A stretch of DNA of 64,000 bases from Halomonas getboli (GTDB lineage Bacteria > Pseudomonadota > Gammaproteobacteria > Pseudomonadales > Halomonadaceae), in NCBI RefSeq assembly GCF_023094245.1, contig NZ_JALMEW010000005.1:1-64000 (forward strand). Direction: 5' to 3'. The position numbers and the translations under genes are program-made. Below, one piece after another: positions 9,902 through 19,634 of this stretch. How positions within the stretch are numbered: the stretch's first letter is position 1; each line of letters starts with the position of its first letter. Under the pieces are notes generated by a model that made no database searches, was not told where the DNA came from, and was given only the letters and a program-made list of their open reading frames with translations.

Positions 9902-11224
9902 TTAGAGGATATAGCGCGACAGGTCCTCGTCCATCGCCAGCTCGCCGAGCTGGGAGTCGACGTAGGCGGCGTCGATGGTCAGCGGGCTGCCCATGTCGCC
10001 GCCCTGGTAGGAGGCCTCCTCGAGCAGGCGCTCCATGACCGTGTGCAGGCGGCGGGCGCCGATGTTCTCGGTGCCTTCGTTGACCTTCCAGGCGATCTCG
10101 GCGATGCGCGCGATGCCGTCGTCGGTGAAGGTCACGTCCAGCCCTTCGGTGGCCATCAGCGACCGATACTGGCGGGTCAGCGCCGCAGACGGCTCGGTGA
10201 GGATGCGCTTGAAGTCGTCCGGCGTCAGGGCGTCGAGCTCGACGCGGATCGGCAGGCGTCCCTGCAGCTCGGGGATCAGGTCCGACGGGCGCGACAGGTG
10301 GAAGGCGCCGGAGGCGATGAACAGGATGTGATCGGTCTTCACCATGCCGTACTTGGTGGACACGGTGGAGCCCTCGATCAGCGGCAGCAGGTCGCGCTGC
10401 ACGCCCTCGCGGGAGACCTCGCCGCCGCTGGAGTTGGCGCTGCCCTTGGCGACCTTGTCGAGCTCATCGAGGAACACGATGCCGTGCTGCTCGACCGCCT
10501 CGATGGCGCGGCTCTTGATGTCGTCCTCGTTGACCAGCTTGCCGGCCTCCTCGTCGCGCAGCAGCGCGAAGGCGTCCTTGACCGTCACCCGGCGTGTCTC
10601 GGTCTGCTGCTTGCCCATGCTGGAGAACAGGTTCTGCAGCTGGCTGGTCATCTCTTCCATGCCCGGCGGGGTGTTGATATCGAGGCCCTGGCCCTGGGGC
10701 GTGACCTGGATATCGATTTCCTTGTCGTCGAGCTGACCCTCGCGCAGCTTCTTGCGGAACGACTGGCGGGTGGCGTTCTCGGTGCGGGGCTCGTTCTCCT
10801 GGCCGCGAGGCGGCGGCAGCAGGGCGTCGAGGATGCGGTCCTCGGCGGCGTCCTCGGCGCGATGGCCGACCTCTTCCTTGGCCTGCTCGCGGACCAGCTT
10901 GATGGCGGCCTCGGTGAGATCGCGGATGATCGACTCGACGTCTCGGCCGACGTAGCCCACTTCGGTGAACTTGGTCGCTTCGACCTTGATGAAGGGCGCG
11001 CGGGCCAGCTTGGCCAGGCGGCGAGCGATCTCGGTCTTGCCGACGCCGGTGGGGCCGATCATCAGGATGTTCTTGGGCGTGACTTCCTGGCGCAGCTCGT
11101 CGTCGAGCTGCATGCGGCGCCAGCGGTTGCGCAGCGCCACGGCCACGGCACGCTTGGCGTCCTGCTGGCCGATGATGTACTGGTCCAGGGCGTGGACGAT
11201 CTCGCGCGGGGTCATCTGGGTCAT
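9902..11224 (-). CDS. hslU: ATP-dependent protease ATPase subunit HslU
   Basis: AAA+ unfoldase that feeds the HslV peptidase; cytoplasmic heat-shock protease. The 440-aa product starts [20 protein letters not shown]. Walker A is [11 protein letters not shown] near residue 57, Walker [10 protein letters not shown] near 245, and the C-terminus is DLSRYIL, the tail that inserts into HslV. The frame opens far upstream through hslV; the ATG at 11224 lies two bases past the hslV stop. Expressed with hslV. Confidence 0.98.
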   Translation of the reverse strand: MTQMTPREIVHALDQYIIGQQDAKRAVAVALRNRWRRMQLDDELRQEVTPKNILMIGPTGVGKTEIARRLAKLARAPFIKVEATKFTEVGYVGRDVESIIRDLTEAAIKLVREQAKEEVGHRAEDAAEDRILDALLPPPRGQENEPRTENATRQSFRKKLREGQLDDKEIDIQVTPQGQGLDINTPPGMEEMTSQLQNLFSSMGKQQTETRRVTVKDAFALLRDEEAGKLVNEDDIKSRAIEAVEQHGIVFLDELDKVAKGSANSSGGEVSREGVQRDLLPLIEGSTVSTKYGMVKTDHILFIASGAFHLSRPSDLIPELQGRLPIRVELDALTPDDFKRILTEPSAALTRQYRSLMATEGLDVTFTDDGIARIAEIAWKVNEGTENIGARRLHTVMERLLEEASYQGGDMGSPLTIDAAYVDSQLGELAMDEDLSRYIL

Positions 11225-11226
11225 GA

Positions 11227-11745
11227 TCAGAGCTCTTCCAGCGTGACGTTGTGGTTGGTGAACACGCAGATGTCGCCGGCGATCTCCAGCGACTTCTCGG
11301 TGATCTCGCGGGGCGAAAGCTCGGTGTTCTCGAGCAGCGCGCGGGCCGCGGACAGGGCGAAGTTGCCGCCGGAGCCGATGGCGATGATGCCGCGCTCGGG
11401 CTCCACCACGTCGCCGTTGCCGGTGATGATCAGCGAGGCGTTCTTGTCGGCCACGGCCAGCAGCGCCTCGAGGCGGCGCAGGGCACGGTCGGTGCGCCAT
11501 TCCTTGGCCAGCTCCACGGCGGCCTTGGTCAGATGGCCCTGATACTTCTCGAGCTGGGCCTCGAAGCGCTCGAAGAGGGTGAAGGCGTCGGCGGTGCCGC
11601 CGGCGAAACCGGCCAGCACCTGGCCGCGATACAGGCGACGCACCTTGCTGGCGTTGCCCTTCATGACGGTATTGCCCAGCGACACCTGGCCGTCGCCGGC
11701 CAGCGCCACCTGGTCGCCGCGACGCACGGAAACGATCGTGGTCAT
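11227..11745 (-). CDS. hslV: ATP-dependent protease peptidase subunit HslV
   Basis: Proteasome-beta-like threonine peptidase. The 172-aa product starts M-T-T-I-V-S-V; Thr2 becomes the N-terminal nucleophile after Met removal. [41 protein letters not shown] and [16 protein letters not shown] are family signatures. It precedes hslU by two bases. GGAGAG lies upstream of the ATG. Its 205-bp leader region has a sigma-32-like promoter and a strong hairpin. Confidence 0.98.
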   Translation of the reverse strand: MTTIVSVRRGDQVALAGDGQVSLGNTVMKGNASKVRRLYRGQVLAGFAGGTADAFTLFERFEAQLEKYQGHLTKAAVELAKEWRTDRALRRLEALLAVADKNASLIITGNGDVVEPERGIIAIGSGGNFALSAARALLENTELSPREITEKSLEIAGDICVFTNHNVTLEEL

Positions 11746-11871
11746 GGAGGAGACTCTCCTTGTGGGGGCCTTCGGCTCCCGATGACTTTGGAACGGCTGA
11801 GCGAGGGCGAGGCGGGCGAGGGTGACGTTGAGCGTCGCACCGCCGGCCGCATCGCACAGCGATTCTCCACC

Positions 11872-11892
11872 GGCGCCGCGAGGGGCGGCGCC
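11872..11892 (-). promoter_or_regulatory. Hairpin in hslVU 5' leader
   Basis: Perfect 8-bp inverted repeat GGCGCCGC / GCGGCGCC with a 5-base loop, between the sigma-32-like promoter and hslV, with no T run on the minus strand. E. coli hslVU also has a stabilising stem-loop in its leader (from memory), so an mRNA-stability role is possible. It could equally be an inefficient terminator of the argS-SPOR unit. Confidence 0.5.
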
Positions 11893-11913
11893 GTTTGTGA
11901 GCTGGAGGAAGAG

Positions 11914-11940
11914 GTATGGGCGGGCGGCCGGGAATTCAAC
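11914..11940 (-). promoter_or_regulatory. Candidate sigma-32 (RpoH) heat-shock promoter of hslVU
   Basis: On the minus strand GTTGAA (11940-11935), 14 bases, then CCCATAC (11920-11914). This fits the RpoH pattern CTTGAA-N13-15-CCCCATnT, and hslVU is a known RpoH target in other bacteria. It lies right after the SPOR-gene stop and about 170 bp before hslV. Confidence 0.65.
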
Positions 11941-11950
11941 CGCCGCGCCG

Positions 11951-12679
11951 TCACTGCAGCTGGATGAGCAGCGGCTCGATACCCTGGGTCGCCATCAGAT
12001 CGCGCGCCCGGGACAGCTCGCGGCGATCCCGGTAGGGGCCGACCTGGACCCGGTGCCAGGTGGCGCCGTCGCCGGTCTGGACCTCGCTGATCTTGGCCAG
12101 CAGGCCGAAGTCCTTGAGCCGGCCGGCCAGCTGGCGGGCGTCGCGGGTCTCGCGGAAGGAGGCGGCCTGCAGCATGTAGCGCTTGCCGTCCTCGGCGCGC
12201 TGCGTCGTATCCTCGGCGGGCGCGCTGTTGGCGGCGATCACCTGGGCGATGGGGTCATCGGCCGAGACGGATTCGGCGCCGGTGTCGCCGCCATCGTCGT
12301 CGTCCTCCTCCTTGGCCGGCCGCGGGGGCGGCGTGGCTGTGGAGGAGGCCGCTTGCTCGCCGGGAGCGATGACCTCGGACTCCGGCAGCAGGGTGTAGAA
12401 CTCGAAGGTCGGCATCGGCGGCTCGTCGTCCGCCGGCGACTGGCCGCCGGACTGACCCTGGCTCTCGCCCGCGGTCATCGCCGGGGAAGTATCCGGACCG
12501 TCCTGCCAGGGCGCGGTACCGTGCTGGTGCTGCGAGATCAAAAAGCCGGCCACCAGTCCGGCCAGCCCCCAGAGCCAGCCGGGCACGCCGCGCCGCGGAG
12601 CGGGTGACTTGGCGGGGGCCTTGCGGGAGCTGGTGGCGCCTCGCTTGCGGCCGTTGGCGGCGGGCTTGCGGCTGGCCAT
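11951..12679 (-). CDS. SPOR-domain membrane protein (FtsN-like)
   Basis: 242 aa. A basic cytoplasmic N-terminus of ~32 residues is followed by one transmembrane helix ([18 protein letters not shown]), a long low-complexity Pro/Asp/Ser periplasmic linker with an acidic EEDDDDGG stretch, and a C-terminal SPOR domain (about 165-240: [20 protein letters not shown] ... [15 protein letters not shown]). SPOR domains bind denuded septal peptidoglycan. Topology and position next to argS/hslVU match the FtsN-like protein of pseudomonads; whether it is the essential FtsN cannot be told from sequence. It follows argS by 3 bp. Confidence 0.9.
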   Translation of the reverse strand: MASRKPAANGRKRGATSSRKAPAKSPAPRRGVPGWLWGLAGLVAGFLISQHQHGTAPWQDGPDTSPAMTAGESQGQSGGQSPADDEPPMPTFEFYTLLPESEVIAPGEQAASSTATPPPRPAKEEDDDDGGDTGAESVSADDPIAQVIAANSAPAEDTTQRAEDGKRYMLQAASFRETRDARQLAGRLKDFGLLAKISEVQTGDGATWHRVQVGPYRDRRELSRARDLMATQGIEPLLIQLQ

Positions 12680-12682
12680 GGT

Positions 12683-14368
12683 TTACATCTCCTCGGGGGC
12701 GCCGACGCCCATCAGGTCGAGGCCGTTGCGCAGTACCTGGCGGGCGGCCAGGAACAGCGCCATGCGGGCGTTGCGCAGGGCGTCGTCCTCGACCATCACC
12801 TTGACGGCGTTGTAGCAGGTGTGGAACTCGGCGGCGAGATCGAGCAGATACTGGGCGATCTGCTGCGGCTCGCGGCTGGCCGCGGCGTGGGCGACCACCT
12901 CCGGGTAGCGGGCCAGGCGATTCATCAGCGCCTTTTCCTGCTCGGCCTCGAGGCGCGCCAGGTGATCCATGGCCTGGGCATGGTCGAACGCCTGGTCGGC
13001 GGACTCGGCCTTGCGCAGCATGCTGCACACCCGGGCGTGGGCGTACTGCACGTAGTAGACCGGGTTGTCATTGGACTGCGAGCGGGCCAGGTCGATGTCG
13101 AAGGTCAACTGGGAGTCGGCGCGGCGTGCGGCGAGGAAGAAGCGCGTGGCGTCGCGGCCGACCTCGTCGATCAGGTCGCGCACGGTGACGTAGCTGCCGG
13201 CGCGCTTGGAGAGTTTCACCTCCACGCCGGAGCGGGTGACCATCACCATCTGGTGCAGCACGTAGTCCGGCCAGCCCTGGGGAATGCCGGCCTCCAGCGC
13301 CTGCAGCCCGGCGCGCACGCGGGTCACCGTGGAGTGGTGGTCGGCGCCCTGCTCGTTGATCACGGTGGTGAAGCCGCGCTGCCACTTGTCGAGGTGATAG
13401 GCCACGTCGGGCAGGAAGTAGGTGTAGTGGCCGTCCTGCTTGCGCATCACCCGGTCCTTGTCGTCACCGAAGTCGGTGGTGCGCAGCCAGGTGGCGCCGT
13501 CCTGCTCGTAGGTGTGGCCCTTCTCGGCGAGGCGCTCGGCGGTGGCCGCCACCTTGCCGTCGCGGTACAGCGAGGACTCGAGGAAGTAGACGTCGAACTC
13601 GACGCCGAAGGCGCGCAGGTCGAGGTCCTGCTCGCGGCGCAGGTAGGCCACGGCGAACTCGCGGATGGCGTCCAGATCGTCCGGGTCGGCGGCGCCGGTG
13701 ACGTGGCGGTCGTCGGCGTGGATGGTGTCGCCGGCCAGATAGCTGTTGGCCACGTCGATGATGTAGCCGCCGCGGTAGCCGTCGGCCGGCCAGCCGTCGT
13801 CCTCGGGGTCGATGCCCTTCACACGGGCCTGCACCGAGAGCGCCAGGTTGGCGATCTGGGCGCCGGCGTCGTTGTAGTAGAACTCGCGAGTGACGTCATA
13901 GCCCACCGCCTCGAGCAGGCGGCAGATGCTGTCGCCGATGGCCGCGCCTCGCCCGTGGCCGACGTGCAGCGGGCCGGTGGGGTTGGCGGAGACGAACTCC
14001 ACCTGGACCTTCTGACCCTGGCCGGTGAGGCTGCGGCCGAAGGTGTCGCCCTGGTCCAGCACCTGGCGGATGACCTGGGCCGCGGCGTCGGTGGCGGCGA
14101 AGAAGTTGATGAAGCCGGGGCCGGCGATCTCGATCCTGGACACGGCGTCGCTTGCCGGCAGCGCCTCGACCAGCGCCTCGGCCAGTTCGCGGGGCTTCCT
14201 GCCGGCGGGCTTGGCCAGCATCAGCGCCAGGTTGGTGGCGTAGTCGCCGTGGGCCTTGTCCTTGGTCGGGTCGACCTTGATGGTCGGGGCGAGCTCGGAG
14301 GGCAGGACGTCCTGGCGCTTGAGTTCGTCCAGGGCGCCCTCCAGCAGGGAGATGATGGTGTCTTTCAT
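12683..14368 (-). CDS. argS: Arginyl-tRNA synthetase
   Basis: Class I synthetase charging tRNA-Arg; two tRNA-Arg(ACG) genes lie in this window. The 561-aa product has the N-terminal Arg-tRNA recognition domain, the HIGH-like [12 protein letters not shown] near residue 130, the KMSKS-like [12 protein letters not shown] and a C-terminal DALR anticodon-binding domain. ATG at 14368 gives [13 protein letters not shown]; the frame is open 21 codons further but without family match. First of the argS-SPOR pair. Confidence 0.98.
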   Translation of the reverse strand: MKDTIISLLEGALDELKRQDVLPSELAPTIKVDPTKDKAHGDYATNLALMLAKPAGRKPRELAEALVEALPASDAVSRIEIAGPGFINFFAATDAAAQVIRQVLDQGDTFGRSLTGQGQKVQVEFVSANPTGPLHVGHGRGAAIGDSICRLLEAVGYDVTREFYYNDAGAQIANLALSVQARVKGIDPEDDGWPADGYRGGYIIDVANSYLAGDTIHADDRHVTGAADPDDLDAIREFAVAYLRREQDLDLRAFGVEFDVYFLESSLYRDGKVAATAERLAEKGHTYEQDGATWLRTTDFGDDKDRVMRKQDGHYTYFLPDVAYHLDKWQRGFTTVINEQGADHHSTVTRVRAGLQALEAGIPQGWPDYVLHQMVMVTRSGVEVKLSKRAGSYVTVRDLIDEVGRDATRFFLAARRADSQLTFDIDLARSQSNDNPVYYVQYAHARVCSMLRKAESADQAFDHAQAMDHLARLEAEQEKALMNRLARYPEVVAHAAASREPQQIAQYLLDLAAEFHTCYNAVKVMVEDDALRNARMALFLAARQVLRNGLDLMGVGAPEEM

Positions 14369-14470
14369 GGGGAATCTGATGTCCTGTGGCGCGGGCGGGT
14401 CGAACGCCCGTCGGCGGGCATTTGGCCGCACATTATCGACAATTGCGCGCGGGCTTTAAACCCTAGCCTC

Positions 14471-14531
14471 GGCTTCGGGCTTCGGGCTTCGGGCTTCGGG
14501 CTTCGGGCTTCGGGCTTCGGGCTTCGGGCTT
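14471..14531. repeat. Heptamer array, 8 copies of GGCTTCG plus part
   Basis: Eight perfect tandem 7-mers and a 5-base partial copy, in the gap between argS and priA (both minus strand). The unit differs by one base from the GCTTCGA array at 9807. A second array with a different unit follows ten bases later. Confidence 0.95.
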
Positions 14532-14540
14532 AAGCTATTG

Positions 14541-14579
14541 CCTCGCCCCTCGCCCCTCGCCCCTCGCCCCTCGCCCCTA
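14541..14579. repeat. Heptamer array, 5 copies of CCTCGCC plus part
   Basis: Five tandem CCTCGCC units and CCT(A), ending a few bases before the priA stop. The same unit appears in three variant copies at 185. Two unrelated 7-mers side by side in one gap suggest recurrent 7-bp-period growth at the same kind of site. Confidence 0.93.
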
Positions 14580-14582
14580 TCG

Positions 14583-16811
14583 TTACGCCAGCGTCTGCGG
14601 ATCGATATCCAGCGACCAGCGCACCCGCCGCGCTGCGGGCTCGGCCTCCAGCCAGGCGATCAGCCAGGCGCCGGCCTCGTGGAGTCGGCTGCGCTTGTCG
14701 GCGCCGAGCATCACCTGCAGGTGGTAGCGGTTCTGGCGGCGCTCCATGGGCGCCGGCACCGGGCCCAGGCAGTCCACGTCCAGCCCTCGTGCCTTCAGGT
14801 GCGCGCGCAGCGCCTCGGCGGCGCGGCCGCCGAGCTCGGTGACGGCCGCCTCCAGGGCGCCTTCCAGGCGCAGCAGCGCCAGGAAGCGAAACGGCGGCAG
14901 GGCGGCGACGCGGCGTTCCTCTAGCAGCTGCTCGGCCAGGGCGTCGTAGCCGCGCGCCGAGAGCAGCCGCAGATGCGGGTCGTCGGCGTGCATGGTCTGC
15001 ACCAGCACGCGGCCCGGATGGGCGGCGCGCCCGGCGCGGCCGGCCACCTGCTCGAGCAGCTGGGCGCTGTGTTCCAGGGCGCGGAAGTCGCTGGCGTAGA
15101 GGCCGGCGTCGGCGTTGACCACGACCACCAGGGTGACGTGGGGCAGGTGATGGCCCTTGGCCAGCATCTGGGTGCCCACCAGCAGGCAGGCCTCGCCGCG
15201 GCGGACCTCGGTGAGGGTCTGCTCGAGGGCATCGCGGCGACGGGTGCTGTCGCGGTCGATGCGGTGCACCGGGACGTCGGGGAAGCGTTCAGCCAGGGTC
15301 TCCTCGGTGCGCTCGGTGCCGCTGCCCAGCGGTCGCAGGTCGGCGCTGCCGCAGTCGGGGCAGGCATCGGGCAGGGCCTGGCGATGATCGCAGTGATGGC
15401 AGGCCAGCAGCGGCGGCTGGCGATGCAGCGTCAGCCGGGCGTCGCAGTGGGTGCACTCGGCGATCCAGCCGCAGGCGTGGCAGCTGAGCGTCGGGGCGAA
15501 GCCGCGGCGGTTGATGAACACCAGCACCTGATGACCGGCGGTCAGGGTCTCCTCGATGGCCTCGAGCACCGGGGGAATCAGCCCGCCGCGGCGGGTGCGG
15601 CCGCGCAGGTCGGTCAGCTCCAGGCGCGCCGGGGCATGGCGGCTGGCGCGCTGGGTCAGGCGCAGATGGCGGTAATCGCCGCACTGGGCGCGGTGCAGGG
15701 TCTCCAGCGACGGCGTGGCGCTGCCCAGCACCAGCGGGATGCCGTGATGATGGGCGCGGGCCACGGCCAGGTCGCGGGCGTGGTAGCGCAGCCCCTCCTG
15801 CTGCTTGAAGGAGCCGTCGTGCTCCTCGTCGACGATGATCGCGCCGGGCGCGGCCAGTGGCGTGAAGATTGCCGAGCGGGTGCCGATGACGATCGGCGCC
15901 CGGCCGCTGGTCGCGGCCTCCCAGGCGTCGAGTCGCTCGTGATCGGTGAGCCCGGAGTGCAGCGCCACCACCGGTACCCGGAAACGGCGCTTGAAGCGTG
16001 CCAGGGTCTGCGGCGTCAGGCCGATCTCGGGCACCAGCACCAGGGCCTGGCGGCCGCGGCCGACCACCGCCTCGATCAGCTGCAGATAGACTTCGGTCTT
16101 GCCGCTGCCGGTGACGCCGTGCAGCAGGCAGGGATGATAGGCGTCCAGCCCCTCGCGCAGGGCGGCGAGGGCGGCGGCCTGCTCGCGGTTGAGCGGCAGC
16201 ACAGGCTCGGCCAGCAGCGGGCCCCCGGCGTCGGCGGGGCCGGTGCGCGGCTCCTCGCGCCGGGTGACCAGTCCCTTCTTCTCCAGGGCCTGGAGCTGAG
16301 GGCGGGTGAAGGACTGGGCGAAGATGGCCTGGGCGAGCAGCCCTTGAGGATGCTGGCGCAGCATGGCCAGCAGCTCGGCCTGGCGCGGCGCCCGGGCGAG
16401 GCTTTCCGGGGCCTCGCTGGCGCCGGCCTCGGTGACCTGCCAGCGCTCCCGGGTGCGCGCCTCCAGGGCGCGCCCCTGGCGCAGCAGCGCGGGCAGCGCC
16501 TGGTGCAGGGTGTCGCCGGGGGCATGCTGGTAGTAGCGGGCGGTGAAGCGGCACAGCCACAGCCAGTCCGCCGGCAGGGGAGCGTCGTCGAGGCGATCGT
16601 CGATCGGCCTGAGCCTGGCCAGCGGCAGGTCGCTGGTCTCGCGGCACTCCATCACCACGCCGATCACACGGCGCGGGCCGAAGGGCACCCGCACGCGCAG
16701 TCCCGGCTGCCAGCCGCCTTCCGGCGGCGCGCCGGCGGGGCGATAGTCGAACAGACGGCGCAGCGGGGAGGGCACGGCAACGCCCAGCACGGCGGGGGAG
16801 GAAACGGACAA
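14583..16811 (-). CDS. priA: Primosomal replication restart helicase PriA
   Basis: 3'-5' helicase that reloads the replisome at stalled forks. The 742-aa product has the N-terminal 3'-DNA-binding domain (VAVPSPLRRLFDYRP, RVRVPFGPRRVIGVV), Walker A GVTGSGKTEVY, DEEH box IIVDEEHDGSFKQ, and a zinc module with eight cysteines (CHACGW, CTHC, CHHC, CPDC). I chose TTG at 16811, which has CGGAGG just upstream and gives the family N-terminus; an ATG at 16937 would add 42 unrelated residues overlapping the rpmE promoter region. Divergent from rpmE. Confidence 0.95.
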   Translation of the reverse strand: MSVSSPAVLGVAVPSPLRRLFDYRPAGAPPEGGWQPGLRVRVPFGPRRVIGVVMECRETSDLPLARLRPIDDRLDDAPLPADWLWLCRFTARYYQHAPGDTLHQALPALLRQGRALEARTRERWQVTEAGASEAPESLARAPRQAELLAMLRQHPQGLLAQAIFAQSFTRPQLQALEKKGLVTRREEPRTGPADAGGPLLAEPVLPLNREQAAALAALREGLDAYHPCLLHGVTGSGKTEVYLQLIEAVVGRGRQALVLVPEIGLTPQTLARFKRRFRVPVVALHSGLTDHERLDAWEAATSGRAPIVIGTRSAIFTPLAAPGAIIVDEEHDGSFKQQEGLRYHARDLAVARAHHHGIPLVLGSATPSLETLHRAQCGDYRHLRLTQRASRHAPARLELTDLRGRTRRGGLIPPVLEAIEETLTAGHQVLVFINRRGFAPTLSCHACGWIAECTHCDARLTLHRQPPLLACHHCDHRQALPDACPDCGSADLRPLGSGTERTEETLAERFPDVPVHRIDRDSTRRRDALEQTLTEVRRGEACLLVGTQMLAKGHHLPHVTLVVVVNADAGLYASDFRALEHSAQLLEQVAGRAGRAAHPGRVLVQTMHADDPHLRLLSARGYDALAEQLLEERRVAALPPFRFLALLRLEGALEAAVTELGGRAAEALRAHLKARGLDVDCLGPVPAPMERRQNRYHLQVMLGADKRSRLHEAGAWLIAWLEAEPAARRVRWSLDIDPQTLA

Positions 16812-16957
16812 TTGGCCTCCGAGGACGGCTCTGCTAGAATACTTGGCCGCCGCGTCACCCTCGGTGTGGAGCGGCGCCCGGTTTGAACGTTCAGACAATC
16901 CGTATGCGGTGCCTGGCATGGGATCAGGTGGCGGCATACAGCGTAGCGAGGCTCAAG

Positions 16958-17170
16958 ATGAAACAAGGTATCCACCCGAATTACAAGACGGTCAGCGCGA
17001 CCTGCTCCTGCGGCGCCACCTTCCAGGTCGGCACCACCAACGATCAGGATCTGTCCCTGGACGTCTGCTCTCAGTGCCACCCCTTCTACACCGGCAAGCA
17101 GAAGCAGGCGACCACCGGTGGCCGCGTCGAGCGCTTCAACAAGCGCTTCGGTGCCGCGATCAAGCGCTGA
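16958..17170 (+). CDS. rpmE: 50S ribosomal protein L31 (zinc type)
   Basis: Large-subunit protein of the central protuberance bridge. The 70-aa product starts MKQGIHPNY and keeps the four zinc-ligand cysteines of the C+ paralogue (CSC near 16-18 and CSQC near 37-40), so it should bind zinc. HPFYTGKQK is diagnostic. An upstream in-frame ATG at 16883 would add 25 unrelated residues. A terminator follows 45 bp on. Confidence 0.98.
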   Translation: MKQGIHPNYKTVSATCSCGATFQVGTTNDQDLSLDVCSQCHPFYTGKQKQATTGGRVERFNKRFGAAIKR

Positions 17171-17213
17171 TGCGTCGCCGGCGAGTCCTCGCCGGCCTCG
17201 GACGTATCCGAAG

Positions 17214-17240
17214 AAACCCGCCCTCGAGGCGGGTTTTTTT
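17214..17240 (+). terminator. rpmE terminator
   Basis: AACCCGCC, CTCG loop, then AGGCGGGTT followed by seven to eight T: a compact rho-independent terminator 44 bp after rpmE. Confidence 0.93.
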
Positions 17241-17366
17241 GTGTCCGGCGTTCGGTGCGCCGCTCACGATAAGGGATTCTTTATAGCGAGCTGCTCAAAT
17301 ATAAGTTTCGGCAAATGGTAGCGAACGTCTGCGAATGGGGTTGCTAGATTGTGTAACTTTACTAAG

Positions 17367-17393
17367 TTGAGAAGTGGAAGTTTTTTTTATAAT
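17367..17393 (+). promoter_or_regulatory. Candidate sigma-70 promoter of the malic enzyme gene
   Basis: A perfect TATAAT (17388-17393) lies 40 bp before the malic enzyme ATG in an AT-rich gap with a T8 run. TTGAGA (17367-17372) is a possible -35 at a short 15-bp spacing. The -10 is convincing; the -35 is not. Confidence 0.45.
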
Positions 17394-17433
17394 CTCGTCG
17401 GCCTTTCCTATCATTCGATACCGGATCCTGAGC

Positions 17434-18705
17434 ATGACAGACGCGAAGAGACAGGCGGCACTGGACTATCACGCAAAGCCCATTCCCGGGAAGCTGTCGG
17501 TGGAGCTGACCAAACCGACCGCCACGTCACGTGATCTCGCCCTGGCCTACAGCCCGGGCGTGGCCGAGCCGGTGCGCGAGATCGCTCAGGACCCCGAGAA
17601 TGCCTACCTCTATACCGGCAAGGGCAATCTGGTGGCGGTGATCTCCGACGGCAGCGCCATCCTGGGGCTCGGCAATCTGGGCGCCCTGGCCAGCAAGCCG
17701 GTGATGGAGGGCAAGGGCGTGCTGTTCAAGCGCTTCGCCGGCATCAACTCCACCGACCTGGAGGTCAACGCCGAGAGTCCTCAGGCGTTCATCGACACCG
17801 TGGCGCGCATCGCCGATACCTGGGGCGGTATCAACCTCGAGGACATCAAGGCGCCGGAGTGCTTCGAGATCGAGCGCGCGCTGATCGAGCAGTGCAGCAT
17901 TCCGGTGTTCCATGATGACCAGCACGGTACCGCCATCGTCACCGCGGCCGGCATGCTCAACGCCCTGGACATCGCCGGCAAGTCTCTCGAAGAGGCAAGG
18001 ATCGTCTGCCTCGGCGCCGGAGCCGCGGCGATCGCCTGCATGAAGCTGCTGGTGTCCTGCGGCGCCCGCGCCGAGAATCTGGTGATGCTCGACCGCAAGG
18101 GGGTGATCCACAGCGGCCGCGAGGATCTCAATCAGTACAAGGCGATGTTCGCGGTCGACACCGACAAGCGCACCCTGGACGACGCCATCGACGGCGCCGA
18201 CGTCTTCATCGGCCTGTCCGGCCCCGGCCTGATGAATGCCGACCACATCCGCAAGATGGCCGACAATCCGGTGGTCTTCGCCTGCACCAACCCGGACCCG
18301 GAGATTCATCCGGACCTGGCCCGCGAGACGCGTCCCGACGTGATCATGGCCACCGGTCGCTCCGACTACCCGAACCAGGTCAACAACGTGCTGGGCTTCC
18401 CGTTCATCTTCCGCGGCGCGCTGGACGTGCGGGCGACGCGCATCAACGAGGAAATGAAGGTCGCCGCGGTGCATGCACTCAAGGATCTGGCCCGCGAGCC
18501 GGTGCCCCAGTCGGTGCTGGAGGCCTACGAGGCGGAGAGCATGAGCTTCGGACGCGACTATATCCTGCCGACGCCGGTGGACGTGCGGCTGCTGGAGCGG
18601 GTCTCCTCGGCGGTGGCCCAGGCGGCGGTGGACTCCGGCGTGGCGCGCAAGCCCTATCCCTCGCACTATCCGCTGAAGACCGTGGACGACGTCTACGGCG
18701 GCTGA
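17434..18705 (+). CDS. Malic enzyme, short form (malate to pyruvate, decarboxylating)
   Basis: Oxidative decarboxylation of malate to pyruvate with NAD(P). The 423-aa product has the malic N-terminal domain (DLALAYSPGVAEPVREI, KGVLFKRFAGINSTDLEV), the metal site ECFEIERALIEQCSIPVFHDDQHGTA (quoted in two halves by position ~145-170), and the Rossmann motif CLGAGAAAIACMKLL. It lacks the C-terminal phosphotransacetylase-like domain of E. coli MaeB (~760 aa), as does the Pseudomonas protein in this position. ATG at 17434 is the family start. Cofactor preference cannot be read off safely. Confidence 0.93.
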   Translation: MTDAKRQAALDYHAKPIPGKLSVELTKPTATSRDLALAYSPGVAEPVREIAQDPENAYLYTGKGNLVAVISDGSAILGLGNLGALASKPVMEGKGVLFKRFAGINSTDLEVNAESPQAFIDTVARIADTWGGINLEDIKAPECFEIERALIEQCSIPVFHDDQHGTAIVTAAGMLNALDIAGKSLEEARIVCLGAGAAAIACMKLLVSCGARAENLVMLDRKGVIHSGREDLNQYKAMFAVDTDKRTLDDAIDGADVFIGLSGPGLMNADHIRKMADNPVVFACTNPDPEIHPDLARETRPDVIMATGRSDYPNQVNNVLGFPFIFRGALDVRATRINEEMKVAAVHALKDLAREPVPQSVLEAYEAESMSFGRDYILPTPVDVRLLERVSSAVAQAAVDSGVARKPYPSHYPLKTVDDVYGG

Positions 18706-18728
18706 TCGCCTTCAGCGCGGCAGTGAAC

Positions 18729-18757
18729 GACGACGCCGGCCCTCGGGCCGGCGTCGT
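18729..18757. terminator. Hairpin between malic enzyme and DUF481 genes
   Basis: ACGACGCCGGCCC / GGGCCGGCGTCGT with a tiny loop, between convergent genes, but no T run on either side. It may still act as a transcription barrier or 3' stabiliser. Confidence 0.5.
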
Positions 18758-18797
18758 CGCGTCTGGAGGACGCATCGAAAAACAGCGCCTCGACGGC

Positions 18798-19544
18798 CTA
18801 CCAGTCGTAGAGCAGCGAGACGTTGGTGATGCGATCGGTGCGCGCGGTGGCGGTGTCGGGCGGCCGGGTGTTGTGCTTGATCTCGTAGGACAGCTTGAGC
18901 GCCAGGTGGGCGTTGAGCCGCGCCGTCAGGGCCGAAAGCGAGCGCGTGGTCAGGTTGCGATCGGTGCCTTCCAGCGACAGTTCCTGGGAAAGGCCGGCGG
19001 TATCGGAGAAGTGCCAGCGATAGTCCATGGCGCCGTAGACCACGCCGAGCCGCTGGACGCGGTCGTCGGTCACGCTGTCGACTCGATAGCCGGGGCCGGC
19101 CTCGAGCGACAGCACGTGGCGTTCGTTGTCCAGCACCTGGCGGCCGTAGCCGCCGATCACCGTGGCCTGGTAGTCGTAGCCGCTGAAGCGGTCGTCTTCC
19201 CAGCGGGCGAAGCCGAACAGGTAGTGGGGGCCCTCGATGTCGTAGCGTTCGCGGGCCGCCACCAGGTACTGCTCGGCGCTGGTCTCGTTATCCTGGGTGA
19301 CGTGTCGGGCCTCGCCGCGCAGGCTGTGGGTGAAGGCGCCGTTCAGCCACGTCAGTCGCCCCTTGGCGATCAGGGTCTGGCTGTTGGTGTTGCCCTGGAG
19401 GTGCGTAAACCCAAGCTCGGCCTCGCCGGTCAGGGGCGGGGAGTCCTCCTCCGGCGCCGGCGGGGCATAGAAGGGGGAGGCCAGGGCATGGCTCGCCAGT
19501 GGCAGTAGGCCCAGACAGCAGCTGAGCATCACCTTGAAGCGCAT
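18798..19544 (-). CDS. DUF481 outer-membrane protein (YdiY, 'salt-induced' family)
   Basis: 248 aa with a signal peptide (MRFKVMLSCCLGLLPLASHALA) and a beta-rich body typical of DUF481: GEAELGFTHLQGNTNSQTLI, alternating polar/aromatic strands, and a C-terminal LLYDW ending in an aromatic residue, as for beta-barrels inserted by BAM. The family is named for salt induction in some species; biochemical function is unknown. It lies 90 bp after ponA in the same direction and convergent to the malic enzyme gene. Confidence 0.88.
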   Translation of the reverse strand: MRFKVMLSCCLGLLPLASHALASPFYAPPAPEEDSPPLTGEAELGFTHLQGNTNSQTLIAKGRLTWLNGAFTHSLRGEARHVTQDNETSAEQYLVAARERYDIEGPHYLFGFARWEDDRFSGYDYQATVIGGYGRQVLDNERHVLSLEAGPGYRVDSVTDDRVQRLGVVYGAMDYRWHFSDTAGLSQELSLEGTDRNLTTRSLSALTARLNAHLALKLSYEIKHNTRPPDTATARTDRITNVSLLYDW

Positions 19545-19634
19545 GGTGATTTCTCGTGATGGGTTCGGTGGAAAAAGCCGTGGGGAGCCGGCGAGACGGG
19601 GGCTCGCCGGCTGGGGTCGGACTGCGGGTCGTGC

